A stretch of DNA of 33,383 nucleotides from Hyphomicrobiales bacterium (lineage in GTDB: Bacteria > Pseudomonadota > Alphaproteobacteria > Rhizobiales > Beijerinckiaceae): assembly GCA_003241815.1 (NCBI GenBank), contig QBLV01000030.1:1-33383 (forward strand). The letters run 5' to 3'. Under the pieces are notes generated by a model. The model saw only the letters and a program-made list of their open reading frames with translations. It searched no databases and was not told where the DNA came from. Below are positions 1-7,907 of this stretch, piece by piece; positions within the stretch are counted from its first letter, which is position 1; each line of letters starts with the position of its first letter. Position numbers and translations under genes: made by a program.

Positions 1-1239
1 AAGTCCGCCCCGGTCAAAGCCGACAGCGTTGGGCCGCCATCCGAGCCGACCCAAACTGACTTCAACCCCGACCATCCAGCGCAAACAGCCGGTTTTTCCT
101 CAGCCTGCAAGATGCTGTTCGCGCTCGGCAAGAACAACTCGCCCTGCACCTTCATCATGCCCGAACGCATCGCCAAGACCGATCCCTTCACCCAGATTAC
201 CGAGTATATCGGCTCGGGTCCGATGAAGTTCATGCGCAACGAGTGGGTGCCGGGCGCCAAGGCGGTGTTCGAGAAGTTCGCCGACTACGTCCCGCGCGAC
301 GAGCCCCCCTCCTGGCTGTCCGGCGGCAAGAAGATGCTGCTCGACCGGATCGAATGGGTCATCATGCCCGATGCGGCGACGGCGGCCGCCGCGCTTCAGA
401 ACGGTGAGGTCGACTGGTGGGAGACTGCGCTCACCGACCTCGTGCCGATCCTCAAGAAGAACGCCAACATCAGCGTCGACATCGGCGACCCGCTGGGCAA
501 TATCGGCGCCTTCCGCATGAACCATCTCCACCCGCCCTTCAACAACGTGAAGGTGCGCCAGGCGGTGATGACGGCGCTGAATCAGGAAGACTACATGCGC
601 TCGATCATCGGCGACGATGACAAGCTCTGGAAGGAAATGGGCGGGTTCTTCACGCCCGGCACACCGCTCTACACGGAGGAGGGCGGCGCGATGATGAAGG
701 CCAAGAACGTCGCCGCTGCGAAAAAACTCCTGGCCGAGTCCGGCTACAAGGACGAGCCGGTCGTGTGCGTCGTCGCGCAGGACATGGCAGCCACCAAGTC
801 GATGGGCGACGTCACGGCCGAACTGCTCAAGAGCATCGGCCTGAAGGTCGATTTCGTTGCGACCGACTGGGGCACGACCGGTGCTCGCCGTGCCCAAAAG
901 ACGCCTCCGAGCCAGGGCGGCTGGAGCATGTTCCACACCTGGCATGCCGGCGCCGACTGCGTGAACCCGGCCTCCTATACCGCCGTGCGCGCCAATGGCG
1001 ACAAGGCCTGGTTCGGCTGGCCGGATGTGCCCGCCGTGGAGACGGAAGTGACCAACTGGTTCGCCGCCAAGAATGCCGAGGAGGAAAAGGCTGCGATGGG
1101 CCGGCTCAACAAGGCAGCTGTCGAAAATGTCGTCTACTGCCCGACCGGCTTCTATCTCGGCTACCAGGCTTGGCGGAAGAACGTCTCCGGCGTGACGAGC
1201 GGGCCCTTCCCGGTTCTGTGGGGCGTGTCCAAGGCCTGA
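1..1239 (+). CDS. ABC transporter substrate-binding protein, SBP family 5 (peptide type); 5'-partial, reading frame disrupted in the first ~110 nt
   Basis: Intact frame from about 112 (MLFALGKNNSPCTFIMPERIAKTDPFTQITEYIGSGPMKF...) is typical of DppA/OppA-like SBPs. It is followed by two DppB/DppC permeases. Sequence before 112 only resembles an SBP if the frame is changed. Confidence 0.88.
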   Translation, partial: KSAPVKADSVGPPSEPTQTDFNPDHPAQTAGFSSACKMLFALGKNNSPCTFIMPERIAKTDPFTQITEYIGSGPMKFMRNEWVPGAKAVFEKFADYVPRDEPPSWLSGGKKMLLDRIEWVIMPDAATAAAALQNGEVDWWETALTDLVPILKKNANISVDIGDPLGNIGAFRMNHLHPPFNNVKVRQAVMTALNQEDYMRSIIGDDDKLWKEMGGFFTPGTPLYTEEGGAMMKAKNVAAAKKLLAESGYKDEPVVCVVAQDMAATKSMGDVTAELLKSIGLKVDFVATDWGTTGARRAQKTPPSQGGWSMFHTWHAGADCVNPASYTAVRANGDKAWFGWPDVPAVETEVTNWFAAKNAEEEKAAMGRLNKAAVENVVYCPTGFYLGYQAWRKNVSGVTSGPFPVLWGVSKA

Positions 1240-1245
1240 CATCCC

Positions 1246-1310
1246 GTCATGGCGGTGGCGTCGCCGCCGCCATGACCTTCCGGGATCGGCGCGTCGGACG
1301 TGCCGATCCC
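1246..1310. repeat. Two consecutive hairpins (1246-1276 and 1282-1310) between SBP and permease genes
   Basis: gtcatggcggtggcg-t-cgccgccgccatgac, and gggatcggcgcg-tcgga-cgtgccgatccc; each arm pair has a single G-T type mismatch. Confidence 0.7.
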
Positions 1311-1388
1311 CACTCTTCGCCTCGCTGCGCCGATGACGGCTGCGGCGCAGTCTGCACCGGATCGAATGCAAAGGGCGTGTGAGCCGCA

Positions 1389-2330
1389 ATGCTAGCCTTC
1401 ATCGTCAGACGGATTATCACGACCATCCCTGTGATGGCCTTCGTGGCCCTGTTCGTCTTTTCACTGCTCTACATTGCGCCTGGTGATCCCGCCGCGGTCA
1501 TCGCCGGCGACCAGGCATCGCCGGCCGATGTCGAAAAGATCCGCGCCAGCCTCGGTCTGGACCGGCCTTATCTCGTGCGCTTCGCCGAATGGGCCTTCCG
1601 CGTGCTGCAGGGCGATCTGGGAACCTCGATCTTCACCTCGCTGCCAGTGACACAGCTCATCGCCCAGCGCATCGAGCCGACGCTCTCGCTGATGGTGCTG
1701 ACGCTGATCTTCGCGGTAACGATCGCGGTGCCGATGGGCGTCATCGCCGCCTGGAAGGCCGGAAGCTGGATTGACCGCGGCGCCATGGCCTTTGCGGTCT
1801 TCGGCTTCTCGGTGCCGGTGTTCGTCGTCGGCTACCTGCTGGCCTATATCTTCGCGCTGCAGCTCGATTGGGTTCCGGTGCAGGGCTACACGCCACTCTC
1901 GCAAGGTCTCTGGCCCTGGTTCAGGAACCTGATCCTGCCCTCGGTCACGCTCGGTCTGGTCTACATCGCCCTGATCGCGCGCATCACCAGGGCGACCATG
2001 CTTGAGGTGCTGCAGCAGGACTATGTCCGTACTGCGCAGGCCAAGGGCGTGGCGCCGCGCGAGACACTTTTCCTCCACGCGCTCAAGAACGCCGCCGTGC
2101 CGATCGTCACGATCATCGGCATCGGTATCGCGCTGTTGATCGGTGGCGCGGTCGTCACCGAAAGCGTCTTTGCCATTCCCGGTCTCGGCCGGCTCACCGT
2201 CGATGCGATCCTGCGGCGCGACTATCCCGTCATCCAGGGCGTCGTGCTGATGTTCAGCTTGGTTTACGTTCTGGTGAACCTGCTCATCGACCTCACCTAT
2301 ACGATCGTCGATCCGAGGATCCGCTATTGA
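1389..2330 (+). CDS. ABC transporter permease, DppB-like
   Basis: 313 aa, N-terminal MLAFIVRRIITTIPVMAFVALFVFSLLYIAPGDPAAVIAGD and EAA-type motif (QDYVRTAQAKGVAPRETLFLHALKNA). Confidence 0.93.
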   Translation: MLAFIVRRIITTIPVMAFVALFVFSLLYIAPGDPAAVIAGDQASPADVEKIRASLGLDRPYLVRFAEWAFRVLQGDLGTSIFTSLPVTQLIAQRIEPTLSLMVLTLIFAVTIAVPMGVIAAWKAGSWIDRGAMAFAVFGFSVPVFVVGYLLAYIFALQLDWVPVQGYTPLSQGLWPWFRNLILPSVTLGLVYIALIARITRATMLEVLQQDYVRTAQAKGVAPRETLFLHALKNAAVPIVTIIGIGIALLIGGAVVTESVFAIPGLGRLTVDAILRRDYPVIQGVVLMFSLVYVLVNLLIDLTYTIVDPRIRY

Positions 2331-3241
2331 CGATGCAAAGCTCCCTTTCCGTACCCTCCGCCCTGGCTGCTTCGCCTGAACCGGGCATCGCTCCGCTGCC
2401 TGGCCGCGGGGCCCGCTTCCGCCGTTATCTGCGCCGGCATCCGGCCGTGTCGATCGGCGGTGCGCTGCTCGTGTTGATGGCGTTGATCGCCATCTTCGCG
2501 CCGCTGCTCTTCACGGTGGACCCGACCGCGATCGCGACCTCGCGGCGCACGCGGGTGCCCTCCGAACTCTACTGGTTCGGCACCGATATGCTCGGCCGCG
2601 ACATCTATTCGCGCGTCGTCTATGGCGCACGCGTCTCGCTGGTCGTCGGCTTCAGCGTGGCCATCCTCTCTTCGGTGATTGGCCTCTCCATCGGGCTTTT
2701 CGCCGGCTTCGTGCGCTGGGCCGACGGCATCGTCATGCGCATCATCGACGGCATGATGTCGATCCCGCCGATCCTGCTCGCCATCGCGCTGATGGCGCTG
2801 ACGCGCGGCTCGATCCAGAACGTCATCATCGCGATTACCGTGGCCGAGATCCCGCGTGTGGCGCGCCTGGTGCGCGGCGTCGTTTTGTCCCTTCGCGAGC
2901 AGCCCTATGTCGAGGCGGCGATCGCCAACGGTGCGCGCACGCCGCGCATCATCTTCCGCCATATCCTGCCCAACACCTTCGCGCCGATGAGCGTTCAGGC
3001 GACCTATATCTGCGCCAGCGCCATGATCATTGAGGCGATCCTGTCGTTCATCGGCGCGGGCATCCCGCCGGCGACGCCCTCCTGGGGCAACATCATGGCC
3101 GAGGGACGCGCGCTCTGGCAGGTCAAGCCGCACATCATCCTCTTCCCGGCGATCTTCCTCTCGATCACGGTGCTTGCGGTGAACCTGCTGGGCGACGGCC
3201 TGCGCGACTCGCTCGATCCGAGGCTTGCCAAGGCTTTGTGA
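2327..3241 (+). CDS. ABC transporter permease, DppC-like
   Basis: 304 aa; RRHPAVSIGGALLVLMALIAIFAPL, SELYWFGTDMLGRDIYSRVVYGARVSL and ANGARTPRIIFRHILPNTFAP are DppC-type motifs. Start TTG 2327 overlaps the previous stop, or ATG 2333. Confidence 0.93.
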   Translation: MTMQSSLSVPSALAASPEPGIAPLPGRGARFRRYLRRHPAVSIGGALLVLMALIAIFAPLLFTVDPTAIATSRRTRVPSELYWFGTDMLGRDIYSRVVYGARVSLVVGFSVAILSSVIGLSIGLFAGFVRWADGIVMRIIDGMMSIPPILLAIALMALTRGSIQNVIIAITVAEIPRVARLVRGVVLSLREQPYVEAAIANGARTPRIIFRHILPNTFAPMSVQATYICASAMIIEAILSFIGAGIPPATPSWGNIMAEGRALWQVKPHIILFPAIFLSITVLAVNLLGDGLRDSLDPRLAKAL

Positions 3242-3253
3242 GGCGCCTTGAAT

Positions 3254-3289
3254 GACGGCGCCCTGGCGGGCGCCGTCCGGAAGATTTTT
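3254..3289 (+). terminator. Putative intrinsic terminator after the DppC-like gene
   Basis: Perfect 10-bp stem gacggcgccc-tggc-gggcgccgtc (3254-3277), then cggaagattttt (T run 3285-3289); T run is offset from the stem. Confidence 0.6.
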
Positions 3290-3442
3290 CGGGGCGCTTG
3301 TCCGCGCCCGGAACAGGCCATTCACGCGACCGCCGGTGCAGGCGCGCCGCATCCACGCAGCCGAGCATTCGCCCATGCCTGACAGTTCGATCGCTCCGGC
3401 GCCGGGTCCGCGCAAGGCGCCCGCCATGGGGGGGACCCTTCA

Positions 3443-4378
3443 GTGAGCCGCATCCTGACCATCGCCGCAGCCCAGCTCGGCCCGATCCAGCGCGACGAGA
3501 GCCGAGCCTCGGCCGTCGCCCGGATGATCGAGCTGATGCGCCAGGCCAAGAGCCACGGCGCCGATCTCGTGGTCTATCCGGAAGCCGCCCTGACCGCCTT
3601 CTTTCCGCATTGGTGGATCGACGACGACGACGAGATCGACAGCCATTTCGAGAGCGCGATGCCGTCCAACGAGACCGCACCCCTGTTCGAGGAGGCCAAG
3701 CGACTCGGTGTCGGCTTCCACCTCGGCTATTGCGAACTCGCCTTCGAGGAGGGCCGCAAGCGTCGCTTCAACACCGCGATCCTGGTCGATAAGTCGGGTA
3801 CTATCGTCGGCAAGTACCGCAAAATCCACCTGCCCGGCCATCCCGAGCACCGCCCCGAGGCGCCGTTCCAGAACCTCGAGAAGCGCTATTTCGAGACCGG
3901 CAATCTCGGCTGGCCGGTGTGGCGGACGATGGACGCCCATATCGGCATGATGATCTGCAACGACCGGCGCTGGCCCGAGAGCTATCGTTCCATGGGCCTT
4001 CAGGATGTCGAGTTGATTGTGCTCGGCTACAACACGCCCAAGCATAATCCGCCGGCCCCGGACCATGACCGCCTCGGCAACTTCCACAACCAGCTCGTGA
4101 TGCAGGCGGGCGCCTACCAGAACGCGGCCTGGGTCGTCGGCGTCGCCAAGGCGGGGCTGGAAGCCGGCGTCGATCAGATCGGAGGCAGCTGCATCATCGC
4201 GCCGACCGGCGAGGTCGTGGCGCAGGCGGTGACCGAGGGCGACGAACTGGTCGTCGCGCGCTGCGACATGGATCTGGGCAAGAGCTACAAGGCCTCCACC
4301 TTCAACTTCGCCAGGCACCGCGAGCCGCAGGCCTATGGCCTGCTCGTCGAGCGCAAGGGCGCGGTGGGGCCGGTGTGA
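3443..4378 (+). CDS. Carbon-nitrogen hydrolase, N-carbamoyl-D-amino acid hydrolase-like
   Basis: 311 aa; catalytic triad contexts PEAALT (Glu), KYRKIHLPGH (Lys), MMICNDRRWPE (Cys). Close resemblance to remembered Agrobacterium DCase motifs (FFPHWW, RRFNTAILVDKSG, GYNTPKHNPP, FNFARHREPQAYGL). GTG start. Confidence 0.88.
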   Translation: MSRILTIAAAQLGPIQRDESRASAVARMIELMRQAKSHGADLVVYPEAALTAFFPHWWIDDDDEIDSHFESAMPSNETAPLFEEAKRLGVGFHLGYCELAFEEGRKRRFNTAILVDKSGTIVGKYRKIHLPGHPEHRPEAPFQNLEKRYFETGNLGWPVWRTMDAHIGMMICNDRRWPESYRSMGLQDVELIVLGYNTPKHNPPAPDHDRLGNFHNQLVMQAGAYQNAAWVVGVAKAGLEAGVDQIGGSCIIAPTGEVVAQAVTEGDELVVARCDMDLGKSYKASTFNFARHREPQAYGLLVERKGAVGPV

Positions 4379-4395
4379 ACGTTCGACCTCTTGCT

Positions 4396-4502
4396 CCGTC
4401 ATTCCGGACAAGCGGCGTATCTCGCCGATCCGGAATCCACCGAAGGGCGCCAAGCCTCCAGGATGGATTTCAGGTCTCCGCTTCGCTGCGCCGAAATGAC
4501 GG
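4396..4502. repeat. REP-like intergenic inverted-repeat element
   Basis: Termini ccgtcattccgg ... ccgaaatgacgg are inverted (11/12). Contains the GCTTCGCTGCGCC motif shared with other intergenic elements in this window. Confidence 0.6.
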
Positions 4503-4541
4503 TGTCTTGTTCTGAAATCGAAATTGAAGGCGAGAAACTCA

Positions 4542-5705
4542 ATGACCCACGATCTCATCCTCAAGGGCGGTCGCGTCATCGACCCGTCGCAGAAGCATGA
4601 CGGCGTCCTCGACGTCGCCTTCACCGACGGCAAGGTCTCGGGCTTCGGCAAGGATTTGAAGGGCGCCAAGGAAATCCGCGACGTCTCCGGCTACATCGTC
4701 ACGCCCGGCCTGATCGACCTGCACACCCATGTCTACTGGGGCGGCACCTCGCTGGGCATCGATGCCGACGAATTCTGCCGGGCGTCGGGCGTCACGACCT
4801 CGGTCGATACCGGCTCGGCCGGCCCCGGCAACTGGCCGGGCTTCCGCAAGCACGTCATCGAGAAGAGCCAAGCCCGCATCCTCGCCTATCTCCATGTCAG
4901 CCACGCCGGCATTTACGGCTTCGACCATCGCGTCATGGTCGGCGAGAGCCGCGACATGGCGATGATGAACCCGATCGACTGCGCCGAGGTCGCCGACAAG
5001 AACCGCGACCTGATCGTCGGCATCAAGGTCCGCGTCGGGCTGCATGCCTCGGGCGATCAGGGCACCGCACCGCTCAACATCGCGCTGCAGGTCGCAAACG
5101 AGGTCGGCATGCCTTTGATGTGCCATATCGACCATCCGCCGCCATCCTATGAGGAGGTGGTGAACATGCTCCGGCCGGGCGACGTCCTGACCCACGCCTT
5201 CCGTCCCTTCCCGAACGCGCCCTGCACCGCGCAGGGCACGGTCAAGCCCGAGGTGCTGGCTGCCCGCAAGCGCGGCGTGATCTTCGACATCGGCCATGGC
5301 AAGGGCTCGTTCTCGTTCAAGACGACGCGCGCCATGCTCGCCAACGGCTTCCAGCCGGATGTCATCTCGTCGGATGTCCACAAGCTCTGCATCGACGGCC
5401 CGGCCTACGATCAGGTCACGACGATGTCGAAATTCCTGCTGATGGGAATGAGCCTGAACGACGTCATCGCCGCCTCGACCGTGAATGCGGCGATGGCCCT
5501 GAAGCGTCCGGAATACGGTTCGCTCAGGGTCGGCTCGCTTGGCGACGCCACGATCCTGACGGTGAAGGAAGGCAAGTTCGACTATGCCGACGTCACCGGC
5601 GAGCACATGACGGGCGACAGGAAGATCGTCTCCGAAGGCGTCGTGCTCAAGGGCGCCTGGTGGCATCCGAGGCGCAGCAACAAGTTCAGGAAAGTGGCGG
5701 CCTGA
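4542..5705 (+). CDS. Amidohydrolase/deacetylase-family metallohydrolase (COG3964, dihydroorotase-like)
   Basis: MTHDLILKGGRVIDPSQKHDGVLDVAFTDGKV; VTPGLIDLHTHVYWGG metal site; MCHIDHPPP; HGKGSFSF; SSDVHKLCIDGP. ATG 4542 preferred over 4524. Confidence 0.88.
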   Translation: MTHDLILKGGRVIDPSQKHDGVLDVAFTDGKVSGFGKDLKGAKEIRDVSGYIVTPGLIDLHTHVYWGGTSLGIDADEFCRASGVTTSVDTGSAGPGNWPGFRKHVIEKSQARILAYLHVSHAGIYGFDHRVMVGESRDMAMMNPIDCAEVADKNRDLIVGIKVRVGLHASGDQGTAPLNIALQVANEVGMPLMCHIDHPPPSYEEVVNMLRPGDVLTHAFRPFPNAPCTAQGTVKPEVLAARKRGVIFDIGHGKGSFSFKTTRAMLANGFQPDVISSDVHKLCIDGPAYDQVTTMSKFLLMGMSLNDVIAASTVNAAMALKRPEYGSLRVGSLGDATILTVKEGKFDYADVTGEHMTGDRKIVSEGVVLKGAWWHPRRSNKFRKVAA

Positions 5706-5753
5706 GCCGGCCGGCAGCTTCGAGTTCCGTCGCAATCGCGGATTGGCATCGCC

Positions 5754-6263
5754 ATGCCGGTTCCTCTCCCGACGTGGCGCCCCATGACCGCGACCGACCT
5801 GCCGGCCGTAATGGCGATCGCCGCTGTCGTCCATCCTGATTATCCGGAAGACGAGGCCGTTTTCGCCGAGCGTCTGCGCCTCTTCCCGGAAGGTTGCCTC
5901 GTGCTGGAGGGTGGAGGCCATCTGCACGGTTATGTGGTCAGCCACCCCTGGTCTCGGGCTGCGCCGCCCGCCCTGAACAGCTTGCTGGACGAATTGCCGG
6001 GGCACGCCACCTGCTTCTACATCCACGATCTCGCGCTGTTGCCGGCGGCGCGTGGCAGCGGGGCAGGGCGCGCGATCGTCGCGAGGCTGGCGGAGATTGC
6101 GGCGCGGTGCGGTCTGCCATGCCTTGCGCTCGTCGCGATCGACGGCTCGCCCGGCTTCTGGCAGCGCCATGGCTTTCGCGTGCTGCATGACGGCGCCCTT
6201 GCGGCCAAGCTCGCGAGCTATGACGATGCCGCCCGCTACATGGAGCGCAAGCTCGATTCCTGA
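5754..6263 (+). CDS. GNAT-family N-acetyltransferase
   Basis: 169 aa; IHDLALLPAARGSGAGRAIVARLAEIAARCG acetyl-CoA binding motif and GFWQRHGFRVL C-terminal motif. Confidence 0.87.
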   Translation: MPVPLPTWRPMTATDLPAVMAIAAVVHPDYPEDEAVFAERLRLFPEGCLVLEGGGHLHGYVVSHPWSRAAPPALNSLLDELPGHATCFYIHDLALLPAARGSGAGRAIVARLAEIAARCGLPCLALVAIDGSPGFWQRHGFRVLHDGALAAKLASYDDAARYMERKLDS

Positions 6264-6304
6264 CGCCATGCGCGTCATCACGCCAAGACGACGAGGAAAC
6301 GCCG

Positions 6305-6763
6305 ATGAGCGCCGAACAGAAGCTGAAGGACCTCGGGCTGAGTCTGCCGGAAATGGCCGCGCCCATGGCGAATTATGTCCGCTTTAAGAAGGCTGGAGAC
6401 CTCGTTTTCCTCTCGGGGCAGGGGCCGCGCAATCCCGATGGCTCGATACCCGCCGGCAAGGTCGGCCAGGAGTTCACCACCGAACAGGCCTATGAATTCG
6501 CGAAGATCACGGGCTTAGGTCTCCTCGCAGCGATGAAGGAGGCGGCGGGCTCACTCGACAAGGTCGAAATCATCAAGCTGCTCGGCATGGTCAATGGCGT
6601 GCCGGAGTTCGGCGATCAGCCCAAGGTCATCAATGGCTGCTCGGACCTGCTCGTCGCGGTGCTCGGCGAGAACGGTCGCCACGCCCGCTCGGCGGTCGGC
6701 ATGGGGTCGCTGCCCGGCAACATGCCGGTCGAGATCGAAGTGATCATCAAGGTGTTGCCGTGA
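6305..6763 (+). CDS. RidA/YjgF family protein (enamine/imine deaminase type)
   Basis: 152 aa; LGLSLPEMAAPMANYVRFKKAGDLVFLSGQGPRNPDGSIPAGKVGQEFTTEQAYEFAKITGL... YjgF-like with C-terminal MPVEIEVIIKVLP. Confidence 0.9.
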   Translation: MSAEQKLKDLGLSLPEMAAPMANYVRFKKAGDLVFLSGQGPRNPDGSIPAGKVGQEFTTEQAYEFAKITGLGLLAAMKEAAGSLDKVEIIKLLGMVNGVPEFGDQPKVINGCSDLLVAVLGENGRHARSAVGMGSLPGNMPVEIEVIIKVLP

Positions 6764-7851
6764 CCGTGTCCACACAGGAAGCGCTTAAGGCGGAGATCGC
6801 GCGGGTCTACGGCACCCCGGCCGTCGTGATCGATCTCGACAAGGTCGAGGCCAATATCGCCCGGCTCCAGGCCGCCTGCGATGCGGCCGGCGTCGCCAAC
6901 CGCCCCCATATCAAGACGCATAAATCGCCCGAGCTGGCCCGCCTCCAGATCCAGGCCGGCGCGCGCGGCATCACCTGCCAGAAGCTCGGCGAGGCCGAGG
7001 TGATGGCCGATGGCGGCATCGACGACATCCTGATCAGCTACAACATCCTCGGCGAGCAGAAGCTCGGCCGGCTCGGCCATCTCCAGCGTCGGGTCCGAAT
7101 GATCGTCGCCGCCGACAACCCCGTCACGATCGGCGGCCTGCCCCAGGCGGCGGAGATCGCCGGGCGCGATCTCGAAGTGGTCGTCGAATGCGATACCGGG
7201 CGTCAGCGCGCCGGCGTCGAGACGCCGGCTGAGGCCGTCGAACTGGCGAAGCTGATCGCTGCCTCGAAGGGCCTGCGCTTCGCCGGCTTCCTGATGTACC
7301 CGCCGGAAGACGGCTGGGAGCGGACGCAGGTGTTCCTCGATACCGCCAATGCAGGCCTGCGCGACGCGGGGCTCGAAGCCGGCATCGTCTCGACCGGTGG
7401 CTCGCCGAACATCCCCCACATCGGCAAGCTCAGGGGCGCGACCGAGCACCGCGCCGGCACCTCGATCTTCAACGACCGCATGCAGGTCGCGGCCGGGGTG
7501 GCGACGCTCGATGATTGCGCGCTGAGCGTCTACGCCACTGTGGTGAGCCGCGCCGGCCCCGAGCGCGGCATCCTCGATTCAGGCTCCAAGACGCTGACCA
7601 GCGACACCGGCGGCCTCGAAGGGCACGGCTACATCCTCGAATATCCTGCCGCCCGAATCGCCCGTTTTGCCGAGGAGCACGGCTTCCTCGACCTGTCTGC
7701 CAGCAATGGCCGGCCCAAGGTCGGCGAGGTCGTGCGCGTGGTGCCCAATCATGTCTGCGTCGTCGTCAACATGGTCGATCGGTTGGTCACGGTGCGCGGT
7801 GACACGCTGGTGGGAGAACTACCGGTCGCGGCGCGCGGCAAACTCGTCTAA
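6760..7851 (+). CDS. D-threonine aldolase / D-serine dehydratase family PLP-dependent enzyme (fold type III)
   Basis: 363 aa; TPAVVIDLDKVEANIARLQ, RPHIKTHKSPELARLQ (PLP Lys region), C-terminal VVPNHVCVVVN metal motif. 4-bp overlap with ridA-like gene. Confidence 0.9.
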   Translation: MTVSTQEALKAEIARVYGTPAVVIDLDKVEANIARLQAACDAAGVANRPHIKTHKSPELARLQIQAGARGITCQKLGEAEVMADGGIDDILISYNILGEQKLGRLGHLQRRVRMIVAADNPVTIGGLPQAAEIAGRDLEVVVECDTGRQRAGVETPAEAVELAKLIAASKGLRFAGFLMYPPEDGWERTQVFLDTANAGLRDAGLEAGIVSTGGSPNIPHIGKLRGATEHRAGTSIFNDRMQVAAGVATLDDCALSVYATVVSRAGPERGILDSGSKTLTSDTGGLEGHGYILEYPAARIARFAEEHGFLDLSASNGRPKVGEVVRVVPNHVCVVVNMVDRLVTVRGDTLVGELPVAARGKLV

Positions 7852-7875
7852 CGGGCTGCAGACCGTTCGCAATCC

Positions 7876-7897
7876 GCGCCGCGCCAAGTCGCGGCGC
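7876..7897. repeat. Perfect hairpin just upstream of the MFS gene
   Basis: gcgccgcg-ccaagt-cgcggcgc, 8-bp perfect GC stem, 6-nt loop, ending 10 nt before the MFS ATG. Confidence 0.6.
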
Positions 7898-7907
7898 ATC
7901 CGAAGGA

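Noticed and set aside
100-1389. 429-aa antisense ORF opposite the first SBP
   Set aside because: Arg/His/Asp-rich composition typical of antisense frames in GC-rich DNA; the plus strand has a clear SBP.
4539-6281. 580-aa minus-strand ORF opposite the amidohydrolase and GNAT genes
   Set aside because: No recognisable domain, low-complexity translation; mirrors high GC3 of the real plus-strand genes.
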